Assembly: GCF_037126465.1 (NCBI RefSeq)
Contig: NW_026999353.1
Location: 434,001-498,000 of the forward strand
From: Ornithodoros turicata
Taxonomy: Eukaryota; Arthropoda; Arachnida; Ixodida; Argasidae
Length of the DNA: 64,000 nt
Reading direction: 5' to 3'
Shown here: piece after piece, positions 22,659 to 33,961 of the stretch
How the letters are laid out: the number at the start of each line of letters is the position of its first letter
How positions within the stretch are numbered: position 1 is the first letter of the stretch
Made by a program: the position numbers and the translations under genes
The notes under the pieces: generated by a model
The model's input: only the letters and a program-made list of their open reading frames with translations
What the model was told of the DNA's origin: nothing
The model's database searches: none

Positions 22659-24481
22659 GACATCCCAAGTCTGGTATAGAAATAATTTCGCAGGAAGGTG
22701 GGGAATAGAATCACTTTATTACCCAACACACATATGACAAAGGTGTTGACTTGAATGTGCTATAGCACTTGTGTTCATCCTCTGTATTATTGGCTTGTGG
22801 TTGTGCTGGGTCCCCTTCTTATCTGTACACGTAGGCACTTGGGCGTTGCATCTGTAAAAAATCGTGAAGTGCCAACTGATCAGCTGCTCATACCTGTGTC
22901 AAGACCACTTAGTGGTTATTTATGTTTGCAAACCACACAGCGTCCGTTTATACAGACCACGGTTACAATATCGCCGCCTCATGTAAACAAGGATCATCGA
23001 TGTTACTCACCTGCATAATTAGCTCGTGTCCTTCCTGCTAGCGACGCCACTGTAGCCTCTGGTCCCTTGTCGCCTTATGAACGGCTACCGATTTCATTGT
23101 TCCTTCGTAGTTTACCATCTCTGGAACTCACCGGCCAAGTAGAAGTTCCGCCGTCGAAGCACGCTTAGAAAGACGACACAGACATGATAGAGGCATGTCA
23201 ACGTTAGATAATTTTACTATTTACGTAGCATTCTTGCCTGTAGCGCATTAGACGGTAAATGATTCCAAGCTTGCTCAAAGACACACTTTCCGAGTCCTAA
23301 AAGAACACGTAAGATGAAAAGTAGAGTGAATCGACCACAAATTAAAAGTAGCACACGCACACTAATGTGCCTACAAGCATAGCCACGATCGTCTTCATTT
23401 TCATTTCAACTCGCTGGACTCAACCGACTGGAAGAACGATAGACTCTCAAACAAACTCTAATAAACAAAGACACCACGGTCGTTTACCTGTATAGACTGT
23501 GGAGGCATGTGGTGCATCCGTTACCTACGAGGGATGGTCACTTAAAGCATCACGAACTTTAACCAGTGCTGGAGCTGTTCGCGTTGGAAATTACAGCACT
23601 CCTCCAAGACATTGAGACGCCGTCATGTTCCTCAAGGTGAGGACCTTAGCCTGTGGGTTGAGGACCTCAACCCCATCATCCAGCGGCGTCTGGAACAGTT
23701 TGAAATTAACCGCTGCAACGGCGCAACAACCCGCGCAACGGGCTAGGGCATCACGTGATTCTCTCTTCTGCGCCTGACGAAAAAATACGCCTTCTGCGCA
23801 GATTTCGCCTGTGACCGGCTGGCCTGGCGCCAGGATGGCGGTGGTATGGTGGTGTGAGGGGTCTCAGACGGAAGGGGGTAGGGTTAAGGGGATGGGGTGA
23901 AGGCGGATGCTGAGAAAAGGGGGCTCAAACGCAAAAAACTTTTATTTTTCCTTGAAATCAAGGTAATTTGATTATAAGTAGGGTTTTCAAGATGTTCTGA
24001 ATTTTATAAAATAACCGTGCATGGATTACTGGGAGAGCAGTTACTGGGTTTCCCATCGGCTATAGGTTTCTCATGTATTGAACTACTACCATATTAACAT
24101 TTTCTTTGTACAATCTCTTGCAATGTTAACAGTAGCAGAATCACGCAAAAGCACCCTAGGTAAAGCGCTGTTGAACGGCTTGCGCACCTCACCCACATTG
24201 TTTGAGCCTTTTTGCTTAGGGTATCAGGCAAAATGTTCGCAAAAGCAAAGTTGTATATTCGACGTCTGTCCTTCTGTGACTTTTCATTACAGTTTTCGAC
24301 GCTGTTTTTACGTATGACAATCTACTGTTAATTTGCGTGCAACAAATCCACGTTATATTCACGTAAAACATTTCACATGCTGAATTTACTACGTAGAAGC
24401 AGCGCGGAACCAATGTTCGCAATTTGCGTTCTGCATTGTTCAGCCATATTCAACGTTATTTCTAGAATTCCATTCTATTCC
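22659..24481. other. No gene recognised
   Basis: This is the left flank of duplication copy A. I looked in particular for a BIR-type CxxC..H..C exon here, because one lies upstream of copy B, and did not find it. Confidence 0.4.
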
Positions 24482-25510
24482 ATCGCACAACAGGAATAGC
24501 CATTACCCGAATTCAATACCGAACGATAATTTTCGTTTCTGTTTCTGTTTCCGGTAGTCGAGGACCGTGGTAAGCGTTTCCGTTATCGTTACCACCTCAA
24601 ATTTCGGTAGTATACCGTTTCTGTTTCCTTTATCATTACCGTTACCCTTCCCTGCCATCAATGTCCGACTCATTAATTTTTTTTTCTATCTTTTTTGTTC
24701 TGCGCGGTGAAGCTGTGCACGCGGTGTTACATTAAAAAAAACGAATAATTTTTACAAAATAAGGTAAAGCAGAAATAAAGGAGGACAGGTCAGCCAGGCA
24801 CCACACCGGCCTGCTATTCCGGCTTGAAAAAAGGGCGTATGTCATGCTCCGGGGTTTTGTTCAATTCCTCCTAGGTCACACCCTCAAAAAAGATTCTAAC
24901 AGGGCATTCATGTTGAGTAGACACATGCCTATGCATATCACATTTTGCATATGCGTTATTCGAGGAAACTCAGCTGTAGTTACTTTACAGCGACATTACT
25001 TTACCTTTTTTCTCCGTTTGCGATTTTGCGACTTATCCCCTTATTGCATAGAGAGGCTCAATTATAGGTGGTGGACGCTGCCAACACGTTTGTGTGGTGC
25101 GCTAACTTGCTTACCTGTCCTCATTGCCAAGTTCTCCGTTGAATTTGTTATCGAGCAGAGATGACCTTCGTCGAGACTACAAACTTTCGTAGCATATTTT
25201 GAACTTTTCAACTATAAAGGTCGCATGTCGTCTTATTTTCTCCTTCTAACGGGACAATAGCGTCACATTAGTATTGAGAGGCAGAAGGCACTGGGGGAGC
25301 GTCGGGAGACCTTTGGAAGAAAGAACATTAAATTGAAATGTATCATTCACGTTAGAAGATTGTGGTAGGGTCGGTAGATGTCGTACAGTCGAGAGAAATC
25401 AGTCTTTATTTTCCCATGGAGTGGCTCGTCGCGTGATCTGTTGTTCTTTATCCGACGCTCACTCCCAAGCGGAGTGCAACGTCAGAACGTAGGGTGCATT
25501 TTCCACACCC

Positions 25511-26167
25511 TTATCGCCTGATTGGAAGAAGACGGACGGAAGAAGCATCCTGAGTTTCTGTGCCATGAAAGTTCCGGTATAGACCAAGAAGTACGGTCTC
25601 AAACGGTATCTCAGCGTTACTTGCGCTCGACTGGAAGGAACGTCTCATGTTGCCGATGCTCGAGGCATTTGCCTCTTTTATTGTAAAATTATGTTGCCAC
25701 AACTTGATGTATGGGTTTGTACCGGTGCTGCGGACACGAAGACGTGTACCGTAGGTGCCAACTTGTAGTTGCGCCGTAACCGCTACACGCAACGCTTGTT
25801 GGTCATTCGTCTCTAATCTCATTACATCGATGACACCACACTGATACACGCACTCAAGATACGACGCTTTAAACAAAAATAACTGTATTTTCCCAAACAA
25901 CCGTTGCATGTCTGCTGTGAAGATATCATTTTCATTTAAATCAAAGACAAACCGTGACGGCGCACCAAGCAACGTGTTGTTCTTGAGCAATCGTCCCGTC
26001 TTCGTGACTTTGTAACGACGTGTTCGTGCTGTGGATACTTTGCAGTTTGCAGGAAAGACTGCAAGGGAGGAGCCAACGCGGTATCCTGACGACCCCAAAG
26101 TTTCAGAAAGTGCTGTCCTCTCTCTCCGAGAAACACTCCTTCTGAAATCACTCATAGTTTGAAACAT
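25511..26167 (-). pseudogene. 218-codon frame, unidentified; partial twin in copy B
   Basis: The frame starts at an ATG at 26167 and runs to 25511. I do not recognise the product. The last 120 codons recur at 58127-57762 with no stop or frameshift in either copy. Most nucleotide differences between the copies change the amino acid (for example Q/H, R/T, V/F, Y/D, S/I and T/V along the frame), which fits neutral drift and not purifying selection. The upstream 98 codons exist only in copy A. It diverges from the RING exon that starts 144 bp to the right on the other strand. It may be a relic of a viral or host gene, or chance. Confidence 0.3.
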
Positions 26168-26310
26168 GCGCTTTCATTTCAAATGTAGAAGTGTAGTATG
26201 TTCGGACAATATTCTGCGGGCTGAATGAGGATTCTCAAGCGCGGTTAGTAGAGTCGTCGTAGAATCAGAGCCGTACAGTTTAACCTTTAATATTCGAACT
26301 TCTCTTACAG

Positions 26311-26483
26311 AAGCTGATACAGGTGACTTGAGCAAATGCATCATCTGCAAGACGGGAGACATACACATTATCTTCCTTCCATGCAGTCATCTTGTCTCCT
26401 GCACGGGATATGCCGCATCCTGTACCGTCTGTCCCTCATGCGAGCGCAAGATCGCAACCAGGAGGGAGGTTTTCTTGGCCTGA
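26311..26483 (+). pseudogene. IAP-type C-terminal RING exon, one zinc ligand lost
   Basis: After a good splice acceptor (CTTCTCTTACAG, ending 26310) the frame encodes about 57 residues and stops at TGA 26481-26483. It matches the C-terminal RING of inhibitor-of-apoptosis proteins: CIIC, then FLPCSHLVSC, then CPSC, and a short tail ending VFLA. IAP RINGs bind two zinc ions with C-x2-C, C-x-H, C-x2-C and C-x2-C. Here the sixth ligand is Tyr (C-T-G-Y), explained by one G-to-A change (TGT to TAT). The domain acts as an E3 ubiquitin ligase in intact proteins. No BIR domain lies nearby on this side. The nearest is at 55.7 kb on the same strand, beside duplication copy B. It could be the last exon of a host IAP gene or a relic of a virus-borne IAP. 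Confidence 0.65.
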
Positions 26484-26934
26484 AAACATGGAAAAGCGAT
26501 GGATACGTAAAAGGCCGGCTGTCATTCGGCATTACACCTCTCAATAACCGATACATGCCGGCGGGGTCCCGACATTGCAGGAACACATCACGAATGCTGA
26601 CAGACCTATAAGACAGATTTACACTCCGACGTGCGACTGGCAACCCGAACGGTGGATGAAGAACGTTCTCCATTGGACTGCCACTAATTATCAGAAAAAA
26701 GGTGCAACGAGTACGTCAGGGCACATCCATGTGCTGGTCTAGTGAGTCGGATGGCTGACAACGTGCGAAGTGTGTTTAGCGAGAGGTGTTGAACACGCGG
26801 TGCGCACCACTGGACGTTGACTGCCTCACGACGTAAAGCCGAGAATCATTATTATTATTATTTGGAGAGCACGGTATGCCTTTCATAGGGTACGACCCTG
26901 TATACAGGGTGCCCAGCTAAACGCGAACATACTT

Positions 26935-26952
26935 TAATATATATATATATAT
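26935..26952. repeat. (AT)n microsatellite
   Basis: An alternating AT run at the start of a 55-bp block that is conserved at 58495-58553 in duplication copy B. Confidence 0.9.
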
Positions 26953-27554
26953 CACTTTTTCTATGAAATCAGTTGCAATATAGCATATGCAGAGGGGCAC
27001 TCCTTAGGAGGGCATTCGCAAATTCCTAAAGCAATGTGTTAATTCACTTTCAATAATTAACATTTTAATTATAAAAACTACAAAGTTGTCCCTATGAGAA
27101 CATCTGGTCACTTCAGTCACCTGATACTGCAGCCGTTTTCACGACAAAAATCCATTCCATAGATCGTCCGCAAAATTTTTTTTTGTTCATTGCGCATCTT
27201 CAGTGCTCCGTCTTTGCTTCACCACAAATGTGAGAGGGTGAAAGAGCAGACTATGATCTCTTGCGTCCTGGACAAAGATTAGAAGGAAACAGAAAATGCA
27301 ACTCAAGACAAGTGCAGTTCCGATAGAGTCACCCGGTACATTTGTTTTTGTTTTGTTTGCGGAAGATAAAGTTCATGTTAGACGCATGAGGCGGCACTCT
27401 GTTTCTTCACCCTCTCACATTGGGGGTAAGGGAAAGACGCGTCTCTGAAGACGTGCAATGGACAAAATCAATAAAAAAATGTTGTTCCTTCACGACTTTT
27501 TGGGGGGCGATCTATCGCACGAAATTTTGTTCTGAAAACCCGAAGGGGCCAGAT

Positions 27555-28497
27555 GCACGAATACTCGTCTACTCGTGGACGATGTAAACATATTTCATTC
27601 CGTCTCAACTATGGAGGATTGTTTATTGCTGCAAGAGGATGCAGTGGAGATTACGAAATGGTGTAAAGTCAACGCATTATGTCTGAACGTGTTCAAGAAT
27701 AAAATTGTATCGTTCACACGGAAGAAGACCCGAATAGCACAATTTAATTATGCTCTTGATAACTTGTCTATAGAGAGGCTTGTGGTTATCCGTGATCTTG
27801 GTGTCTTTTTCGAGAGTGCATTGAAGTTCAATCACCATGTTTCGTATGAGATCTCTGGTGTTTATTTCTCGTATCTCTAAGGGATTCAAGAATATGAATT
27901 CACTTCATAGTCTGTATTATAGCCTTGTCAGCAGCAAACTGGAGTTTTCTTCTGTAGTTTGGAACAGCTTATCGAAATCATCGTCGGACAATTTACAAAC
28001 TATACAAAAGAGACTTCTCAGAATTGTGTACGAGAGCTTTGTGAGTCGGACGTGGTACTTCAGCTATAACAATGTTCTATCTAAGCTGAGCATGATGCCC
28101 CAAAGTAACAGACAACAGCTGCATGATATGATATTTTTTCACAAGCTTGTTCATGGAATAATGGATGCTCCCGCACTTTTGTCTGAAGTTTGCTTTTACG
28201 CCCCTCCAAGGCTAACTAGGTTTCCTTCTACATTTTACCCTTGTTTCCCTTGTATATCCCCTCCGATTGTTCGAATGCAGTGTTTTTACAATGACTTACA
28301 AAATAATGATGTTTATATTTTGTTCTGATTTTAAGGTTTTTAGAACTGCTGTTTATTCTGGTTTGTGTGTCTAATGTTGCTTAGCGCTTTTCTGTTTTAT
28401 CCCTAGTATTTACTGTATTGGTGTTTTGTCAATTAGAGTGCACCCCCGTGTAGGCTTCAGCTGTTGGTGGGCACTGACAATAAATAAATAAATATCC
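27555..28497 (+). pseudogene. Jockey/CR1-group LINE 3' half
   Basis: The frame 27575-27880 begins at the RT catalytic box, here LLVDDVNIF in place of the usual YADD (Ala to Val). It continues with WCKVNALCLNV and the VIRDLGVFFES block. After a frameshift near 27845 the second frame (27837-28328) carries FISRISKGFKN, LYYSLVSSKLEFSSVVWN and ends at 28328. A 3' UTR follows, and the element ends in an (AAAT)n tail at about 28480-28497. It is 5'-truncated at about 27555 and frameshifted, so inactive. This insertion is absent from duplication copy B. Confidence 0.75.
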
Positions 28498-28565
28498 ACA
28501 CTCCAAAATGAATCTCCGTCCTCACCTCACTTTACGCAAGGGTGCTCTCCACTCTACCACCACCG

Positions 28566-28850
28566 CGCCATCGCGACGTCTTGTGACGCTTCCTTATCTG
28601 ACATGAAACTCGTCGACATTTATCTCAATGTAGTGAACAGGAAGGTCTCATTGACATGCAGATAAGTACGCGCGTTTGAACAAGCACAAACGGTTTCGCG
28701 CCGACTCAAGCTTCCACTGAAGGCCGGCGCGGCGAGCGTCTTGCCATCCCGCAGTGATTGACTCCTCGAAAGCTTCGTCGGCACCGAAGGAACTGCGGCA
28801 CCAGACTGCAACTCCCTGACTGCCGTATAAAAATGGCCGTAACAGAGAAG
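28566..28850 (-). pseudogene. L1/Tx1-like LINE relic (linker before zf-RVT)
   Basis: The sequence matches 47575-47700 (shared words GCTTCGTCGGCACCGAAGGA, CCCGCAGTGATT and TAAAAATGGC/TCGC). It is paired with a LINE 3' terminus (TGTATTGTTATCAAGCAGG) at 28855. The twin is at 58556-58845. Stops and frameshifts are present. Confidence 0.65.
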
Positions 28851-28959
28851 TGTGTATTGTTATCAAGCAGGAGGGCTGACTATGGTGGTAGTCGCCTTTG
28901 GACTGACACTAACTGCAGCGTAAAGTAATATTGCAAAAGTAAACAACTGCAGCGTAAAG

Positions 28960-29165
28960 CTCAAAGAAAAGATCTTCCTGGAACAGCACCGCAAGCGCTA
29001 CTGCCCCGACGACCTTGTTATCGGCCGCGCGTTCAAAGACACGGCCCACCCAGAGGCGTACCGCGTTATCAAGGGACCCTTCTCCAAATATGAAGGGTCG
29101 GCTCCCTTTCGCCTCCCTCCACCGCGGATGATCAATACGCGGATTTGAAGGGAGACCAAAGCTCT
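28960..29165 (+). repeat. Dispersed unit 'CGGAACAGCACCGCAAGCG', copy 1
   Basis: A unit of about 170 bp reads through the words ACCGCAAGCGCTACTG, TTATCGGCCGCGCGTTC, CGCGTTATCAAGG and CCTCCCTCCACCGCGG. It is open in one frame as a run ending FSKYEGSAPFRLPPPR. Further full or partial copies lie at 30655-30765, 30790-30980, 47930-47965, 58955-59140, 61410-61575, 61575-61670 and 61700-61741. Its identity is unknown. It always sits beside L1/Tx1-like LINE ends. Confidence 0.6.
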
Positions 29166-29183
29166 AACTGTATATATATTGGC

Positions 29184-30491
29184 ACCGGACCGGAAGACCA
29201 GTCACACAGACTGGCTCCCTCTAACGTTTCACACGGACTAAACTAAGGCTACGTAGATGCCAACTCTACAGCAATATGATCTCTAGATTAATATCTGTGC
29301 TGGACGTCACCATGCAGCGAACGAAGACGAAGAAGAGCGAGAAGAACGAAGAAGCCGAAAGTTGCGTACGTGACAACGGCACACTCTACTTGGTTCCCTA
29401 AAAGTGAAGCACATAGGTACCTCTATCATCTTCAAAGAGGACCGAAGAAGTCTGCCATCGACTTGCAAAGTGCACAGCTCCCAGCACAGCCCTCTCTCTA
29501 CGAAGGGCGCGACGAACCCCTGCTCGAACAAGATATAGCTCTTCAGCTACACTACGGACGCGGCCACCCTGTGCTGCAATGCAGCGAGAAATCCACACCT
29601 AATCGTTAATCTCAACTGCCAGAAGGAGGAACTGTTTCCTATCATGATGCCGGACGGCAGGCTGAAAGAGCGTTTGAATAACAGCCCACCGAATGCGTGA
29701 CACTCCGAACATGACTTTGTGCTACAGCGTATCGGGCACAAGGCACTGATGAAACGCGTGTTCTGGAGTTTCGTGTCGAACACAGAATGGACAGAAAGGA
29801 GTGGCGACTCCGTACCGAGCCAGACGGTCCCGAAGCGGTAAAATGCCGTGTGCCCGACGTGCGTCCAACCAGCCCGCGGTGACAAGCCGCCAAGTAACTT
29901 GCCGGGGCGCAAAATGCCCACAGCCGGCAGAGACATGGGGAGTAGCTCCAAGAGGGATTTGTACAGACGCTTCACGGTCCACGTTGAAATGCGTTCACAG
30001 GGTAGGACTCACGCAGGCGCCGCATTGAGGAGACATACTCTCTGAGGTGGGGTGCGACAAAGTCAGATCGAGGCCTACTCAGCGAAAAAGCTGAAAAAAA
30101 AACCGGACATCAGGACCCAGGAGGAACAGTAACAGATCATGGGCAAGGTGGCACGGCTCCATGAGCACATCAAAAATACCTTTAAGACCAAGGGCAGGAC
30201 ACTTGGTCTTCATATGTGGAACCCGTAGGCCACCTAACGCCCGCTGCAGGCACATGTAACGCAGCTGCAGGGACCGTCCGGGGACAGCGCAGACCTGCCA
30301 AGGAGGAATAACAAGGCCCAGAACGGGATAAATTCGCTGCAATAGCACGTTAGAAATAATCTTATAGTCAGTATTCAATAGAGACACGGGCCTATAAGCG
30401 TTCCGATCGTGCCTACGTGACTCGTCTATGCAGAGCAAGATACTAACGCTGTCGCGCATGAAAGGACACAAAAGGTCCCCGCCAAGCAGCT

Positions 30492-30496
<5 letters not shown>
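29184..30496 (-). pseudogene. L1/Tx1-like LINE, internally deleted (copy A)
   Basis: Several minus-strand frames together give a LINE C-terminal half. They show a zf-RVT finger CPFCVRHETPEHAFHQC near 29765, GGLRVPHMKTKC near 30200, and upstream RT N-terminal words (NAYRPVSLLNTDYKIISN) near 30350. Compared with its twin at 59163-61195 it lacks about 0.8 kb that includes the YADD box; the junction lies in a CATG/GCAGCTGCAG context near 30250. The 3' end is GGTGCCAATATATATA. It is inactive. Confidence 0.75.

Positions 30497-30530
<34 letters not shown>
30497..30530. repeat. (AT)n microsatellite
   Basis: Seventeen AT units between the 5' end of the LINE copy and the word TTGGCATCATAGTGG. The twin locus has a short ATATATAT run at 61276-61285. 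Confidence 0.95.
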
Positions 30531-30533
<3 letters not shown>

Positions 30534-31152
30534 CATCATAGTGGAAGACCAGCCATATCTGTTGGCTGGCCCCCTTTAACTCAACGAAAAGGATTTTAGG
30601 ACCGCGGACCCTCTTCGGTACATGAGGGACCGGCTCCCATTTGCCTCCGTCCACCGCTTACGCGGAAAAGGATCTAAGAAAACATCTTCCCGGAACAGCA
30701 CCGCAAGCGGTACTGGCCCGACGACCAATGCGCCGAAAGATCAATGCGCGGATTTGAAGGGAGATCAGAGCATATCAAAAGGATATCGGAAAAGGATCTA
30801 AGAAAATATCTTGCCGGAACAGCACCGCAAGCCGTACTGCTCCGACGGCCTTGTTATCGGCCGCGCGTTCAAAGAGAAGGCCCACTCAAGGGCGTACCGC
30901 GTTATCAAGGGGGCATTCTCCAAATATGAAGGACCGGCTCCCTTTCGCCTTCCTCCACCGCGAAAGATCAATGCGCGGATTTATTTATTTATTTATTTAT
31001 TTCCATACCCTCAGGGCCATGAGGCATTGAAGAGGGGAGGGGCAGTACAACATTGGGAAACAAATCGAAACAAAATAAAAAAGGACAACATAGAACAAGT
31101 CTCAGTCTCTGTAGAGATAGTGACACATAAAATAGCACAAAAAGGTTAGTCA

Positions 31153-32920
31153 TCAAAATAAATCAGATAAGTTGTCTCTGAAGGTGGGCGAGTCCTGGAT
31201 GGAAGCAACAGCACGGGGCAACCTGTTCCATTCCAACGCGGTGCGAACAAAGAAGGAGTTAGAGAAGGCACTAGTATATGCATGCGGAATGCGTACTTTA
31301 CGGAAATGGTCAATGCGGTGCGAAGTGTAAGTGGCAGATGAAATGTATGAGGAGAGAGTGGGATCGTTATGATAGAATACCTTATGGAAAAGTGACAAAC
31401 GAGCATTCTTGCGACGAGACGCTAACAAGGGTAGATCCAGAAACCTTTTCATGATACTGACACTTGACGCACGCTGGTAGTTTGAGAGTATAAAACGGCT
31501 GGCTCGGTTTTGTATCGATTTTAACATTTTGATGAGGTTATCTGTTCCAGGATCCCATACCGATGATGCGTACTCTAATTTTGGTCGCACGAGAGACCTA
31601 TATAGCTGTAGCTTAACCTTGGACGGGGCCATGTAGAAAGAGCGTCTGATGAAGCCAAGAGAAGAGTTAGCTGAATTACAAATATGTGTGATATGGGACT
31701 TCCATGAGAGGTCTGATGAGATATGAACACCGAGATACTTATATTCAGTTACTTGATCGAGAGGGACATTGTTAATTTTATATGAAAACGTGGGTGGCTG
31801 ACTACGTGAGCGCGAGATTCTTAAACATTTACATTTCTTAATATTCATTTCCATGGACCAAGCTGAGCACCAGTCGAGAACGGAGTCTAGATCTGACTGC
31901 AGAATATGAAGGTCAGAGGGGTTAGTTATGGCTCGATAGATTACACAGTCGTCGGCATAAAGGCGAATGGAAGACCTGACGCACTCAGGTAAATCATTAA
32001 TGTATATGAGAAAAAGTAGCGGGCCCAAGACGGAACCCTGGGGGACGCCGGATGATACAGGGGTTAGGGCAGAGGTGACATTGCTTACTGTGACAAATTG
32101 TGACCGCCCAATAAGGAAAGACTGAATCCAGGACAATACATTAGGGTCAATATTTAGTAAGGATAATTTTAAAAGCAACAGATTATGGGGGACCTTATCG
32201 AATGCTTTGCTGAAGTCTAGAAATATACAATCAACATCAGTTCCTCTGTCCGAAAGGAGATGGATGTCCCAACTGAGTCTCACAAGAAAAATGCTTACGA
32301 AAATCATGTTGATAAGGGCAAAAGAAAGAGTTTGATTCAAGGTGATGTACTAGATGACTGCAGATGATATGTTCCAATATCTTGCACGGTATAGTCGTTA
32401 GTGATATGGGACGGTAGTTAGCAGCAGTGCATTTGTTGCCTGATTTATAAGTGGGGATGACCTTTCCGATTTTCCACGCATCCGGGAGCTCGCCCACCCC
32501 CAGCGACTGTTCAAAGAGTTTAGTAAGCATGATTGACGAATATAATTTCGTGTTTTTTAGGAGTTTAGTGTTGATATTGTCAACACCCGAGCTTGACGAC
32601 AGTTTGAGCCTCTCAATTACGTTGGCCACACCGAATGGATCGATTATTAGTGCATCCATAGGCAAGAAGTTTCGTGGTCTTGGCATACGAGGGTTATCGG
32701 TATTTGGAGCAGAAAAGATATCAGCGAAATAGTTGTTGAATGCGTCAGCTGCTGCTGAGTCCGGTATGGCGGTGCCATCATTATCAGTGAGTGTTATTGG
32801 TAGGTGGACTTGTTTGTTCACAGTGCGCCAAAATTGTTTTGGGTTAGTTTGCAACAAGTTTGGACGTGTTGTAGAGAAAAAAATTTTGCTTGGCTTCCAT
32901 AATGGCGACTTTGTATTCAT
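31153..32920 (-). pseudogene. CR1-like LINE ORF2, reverse transcriptase part
   Basis: Two overlapping frames (32920-32237 and 32340-31153) together encode the RT. The first holds the pre-palm region (NYFADIFS), the motif VIPTYKSGNKCTAANYRPIS and the start of the fingers. A frameshift near 32290 leads to the second, with DFSKAFDKVPH (motif A), SGVPQGSVLGPL (motif B), RLYADDCVIY (motif C, both Asp present), KYLGVHISSDLSW and LYRSLVRPKLEYASSVWDP. It stops at 31153. All catalytic residues are present, so only frameshifts silence it. The enzyme would copy LINE RNA at nicked chromosomal DNA. Confidence 0.85.
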
Positions 32921-33145
32921 TGACGGCTTCTTTGTACCTCTGCCAATTGCATAGGCTAGCTGTGCTTCGAGCTGTTAGGAATAGCCTACGCTTCCGATTT
33001 CTTAAACGCCGTAAAGTTTTATCAAACCACGGAGACTCGGGTGAAGAGATGATTTTAACAATCGGAATGTATTCATCGACAAGCTTCGCAATTCTATCAA
33101 TAAACATGTTCCAGTTTTCTTCGAGCGTACGACTAGAAAAACCCT

Positions 33146-33958
33146 CTAAAAAACGCGAGAAAAGCTTTCTAAATCGCTATTAATGGCGTCAAAATCAGCT
33201 CTGTTGTAGTTACGTATAGTTTTCACAAGTTTAGATCGAGGATTTGATGGAATGTTAGTAAAGAAGTGCATGACAACATGATCACTTAATGGGGGCAAGT
33301 ATACAATGTCGGATACTTTAGAGGGATTGGAAGTCAAGACTAGATCCAAAACGTTAGCAGTAACACCAACAACTCTCGTAGGTGTTGTGACCAATTGCGT
33401 TAAATTGAAGTCATTGCACACGCTGACAAAATCAACAGCCTCACCATAGGTTTCAGGTACATGTCGAGGCGACCATACGATAGACGGATAATTAAAATCA
33501 CCTAATAAAAATATTGGATTGTTTGGAAAACGCGTGACAATGAGATTCAATGCGTCATGAAGTTCTGTAACAAATGTACTGCTTGCAGCGGGGGGACGGT
33601 AACACACACCGAGAATTATTCGTTTACGAGAGCACACTGCAGACAGCCATATAGCTTCTAGGTTTGTGTCAATATTTACCAAAGAACTATTCAAGACATT
33701 TGATACGGCAATCAGTACTCCACCACCTGTTCTATTTGGCCTGTCAGCACGGTACGTAGTATACCCCTGGTAACATGTGAATAGCTCGGAGTTAGATATT
33801 CTGGCGTTCAGCCAGGTTTCTGTGAGAAACACGATGTCGGCGTCACATGAATCAATAATCGAAGACAGTTCGTCACGGTTTTTGACTAAGCTTCTTATAT
33901 TAGTGTACAGAACAGATAATCTGGACACGGCGGAAGGGTTATTCATGGCCCTGGCCAA
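33146..33958 (-). pseudogene. CR1-like LINE ORF2, APE-type endonuclease
   Basis: A 270-codon frame holds a complete exonuclease-endonuclease-phosphatase fold: TNIRSLVKN (Asn), LTETWL (Glu), CYRPP, LLGDFNYPSIVW (Asp and Asn), NVLDLVLTSN and LSDHVVMHF (Asp-His). All expected catalytic residues are visible. It nicks target DNA to prime reverse transcription. A frameshift near 33150 separates it from the downstream linker (33107-32844), which itself shifts into the RT frame. Confidence 0.85.
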
Positions 33959-33961
33959 TGG

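Larger units (their letters stand above)
24482..30835 (+). repeat. Segmental duplication, copy A
   Basis: Three blocks occur in the same order and orientation at 56741-61741. They are 24482-25880 (with 56741-58127), the (AT)n-flanked 26938-26992 (with about 58495-58553), and 28566-30835 (with 58556-61741). Copy A uniquely holds 25881-26937 (IAP-like RING exon) and 26993-28565 (a CR1-like RT piece). It lacks about 0.8 kb of LINE sequence and about 0.1 kb near 30603 that copy B retains. The first block contains a zone of CGTTACC/CGTTTCC repeats at 24490-24660. Confidence 0.8.

Noticed and set aside
22283..22729. 96- and 128-codon frames
   Set aside because: They lie within or straddle the TAAAGGGAC-ended MITE on both strands.
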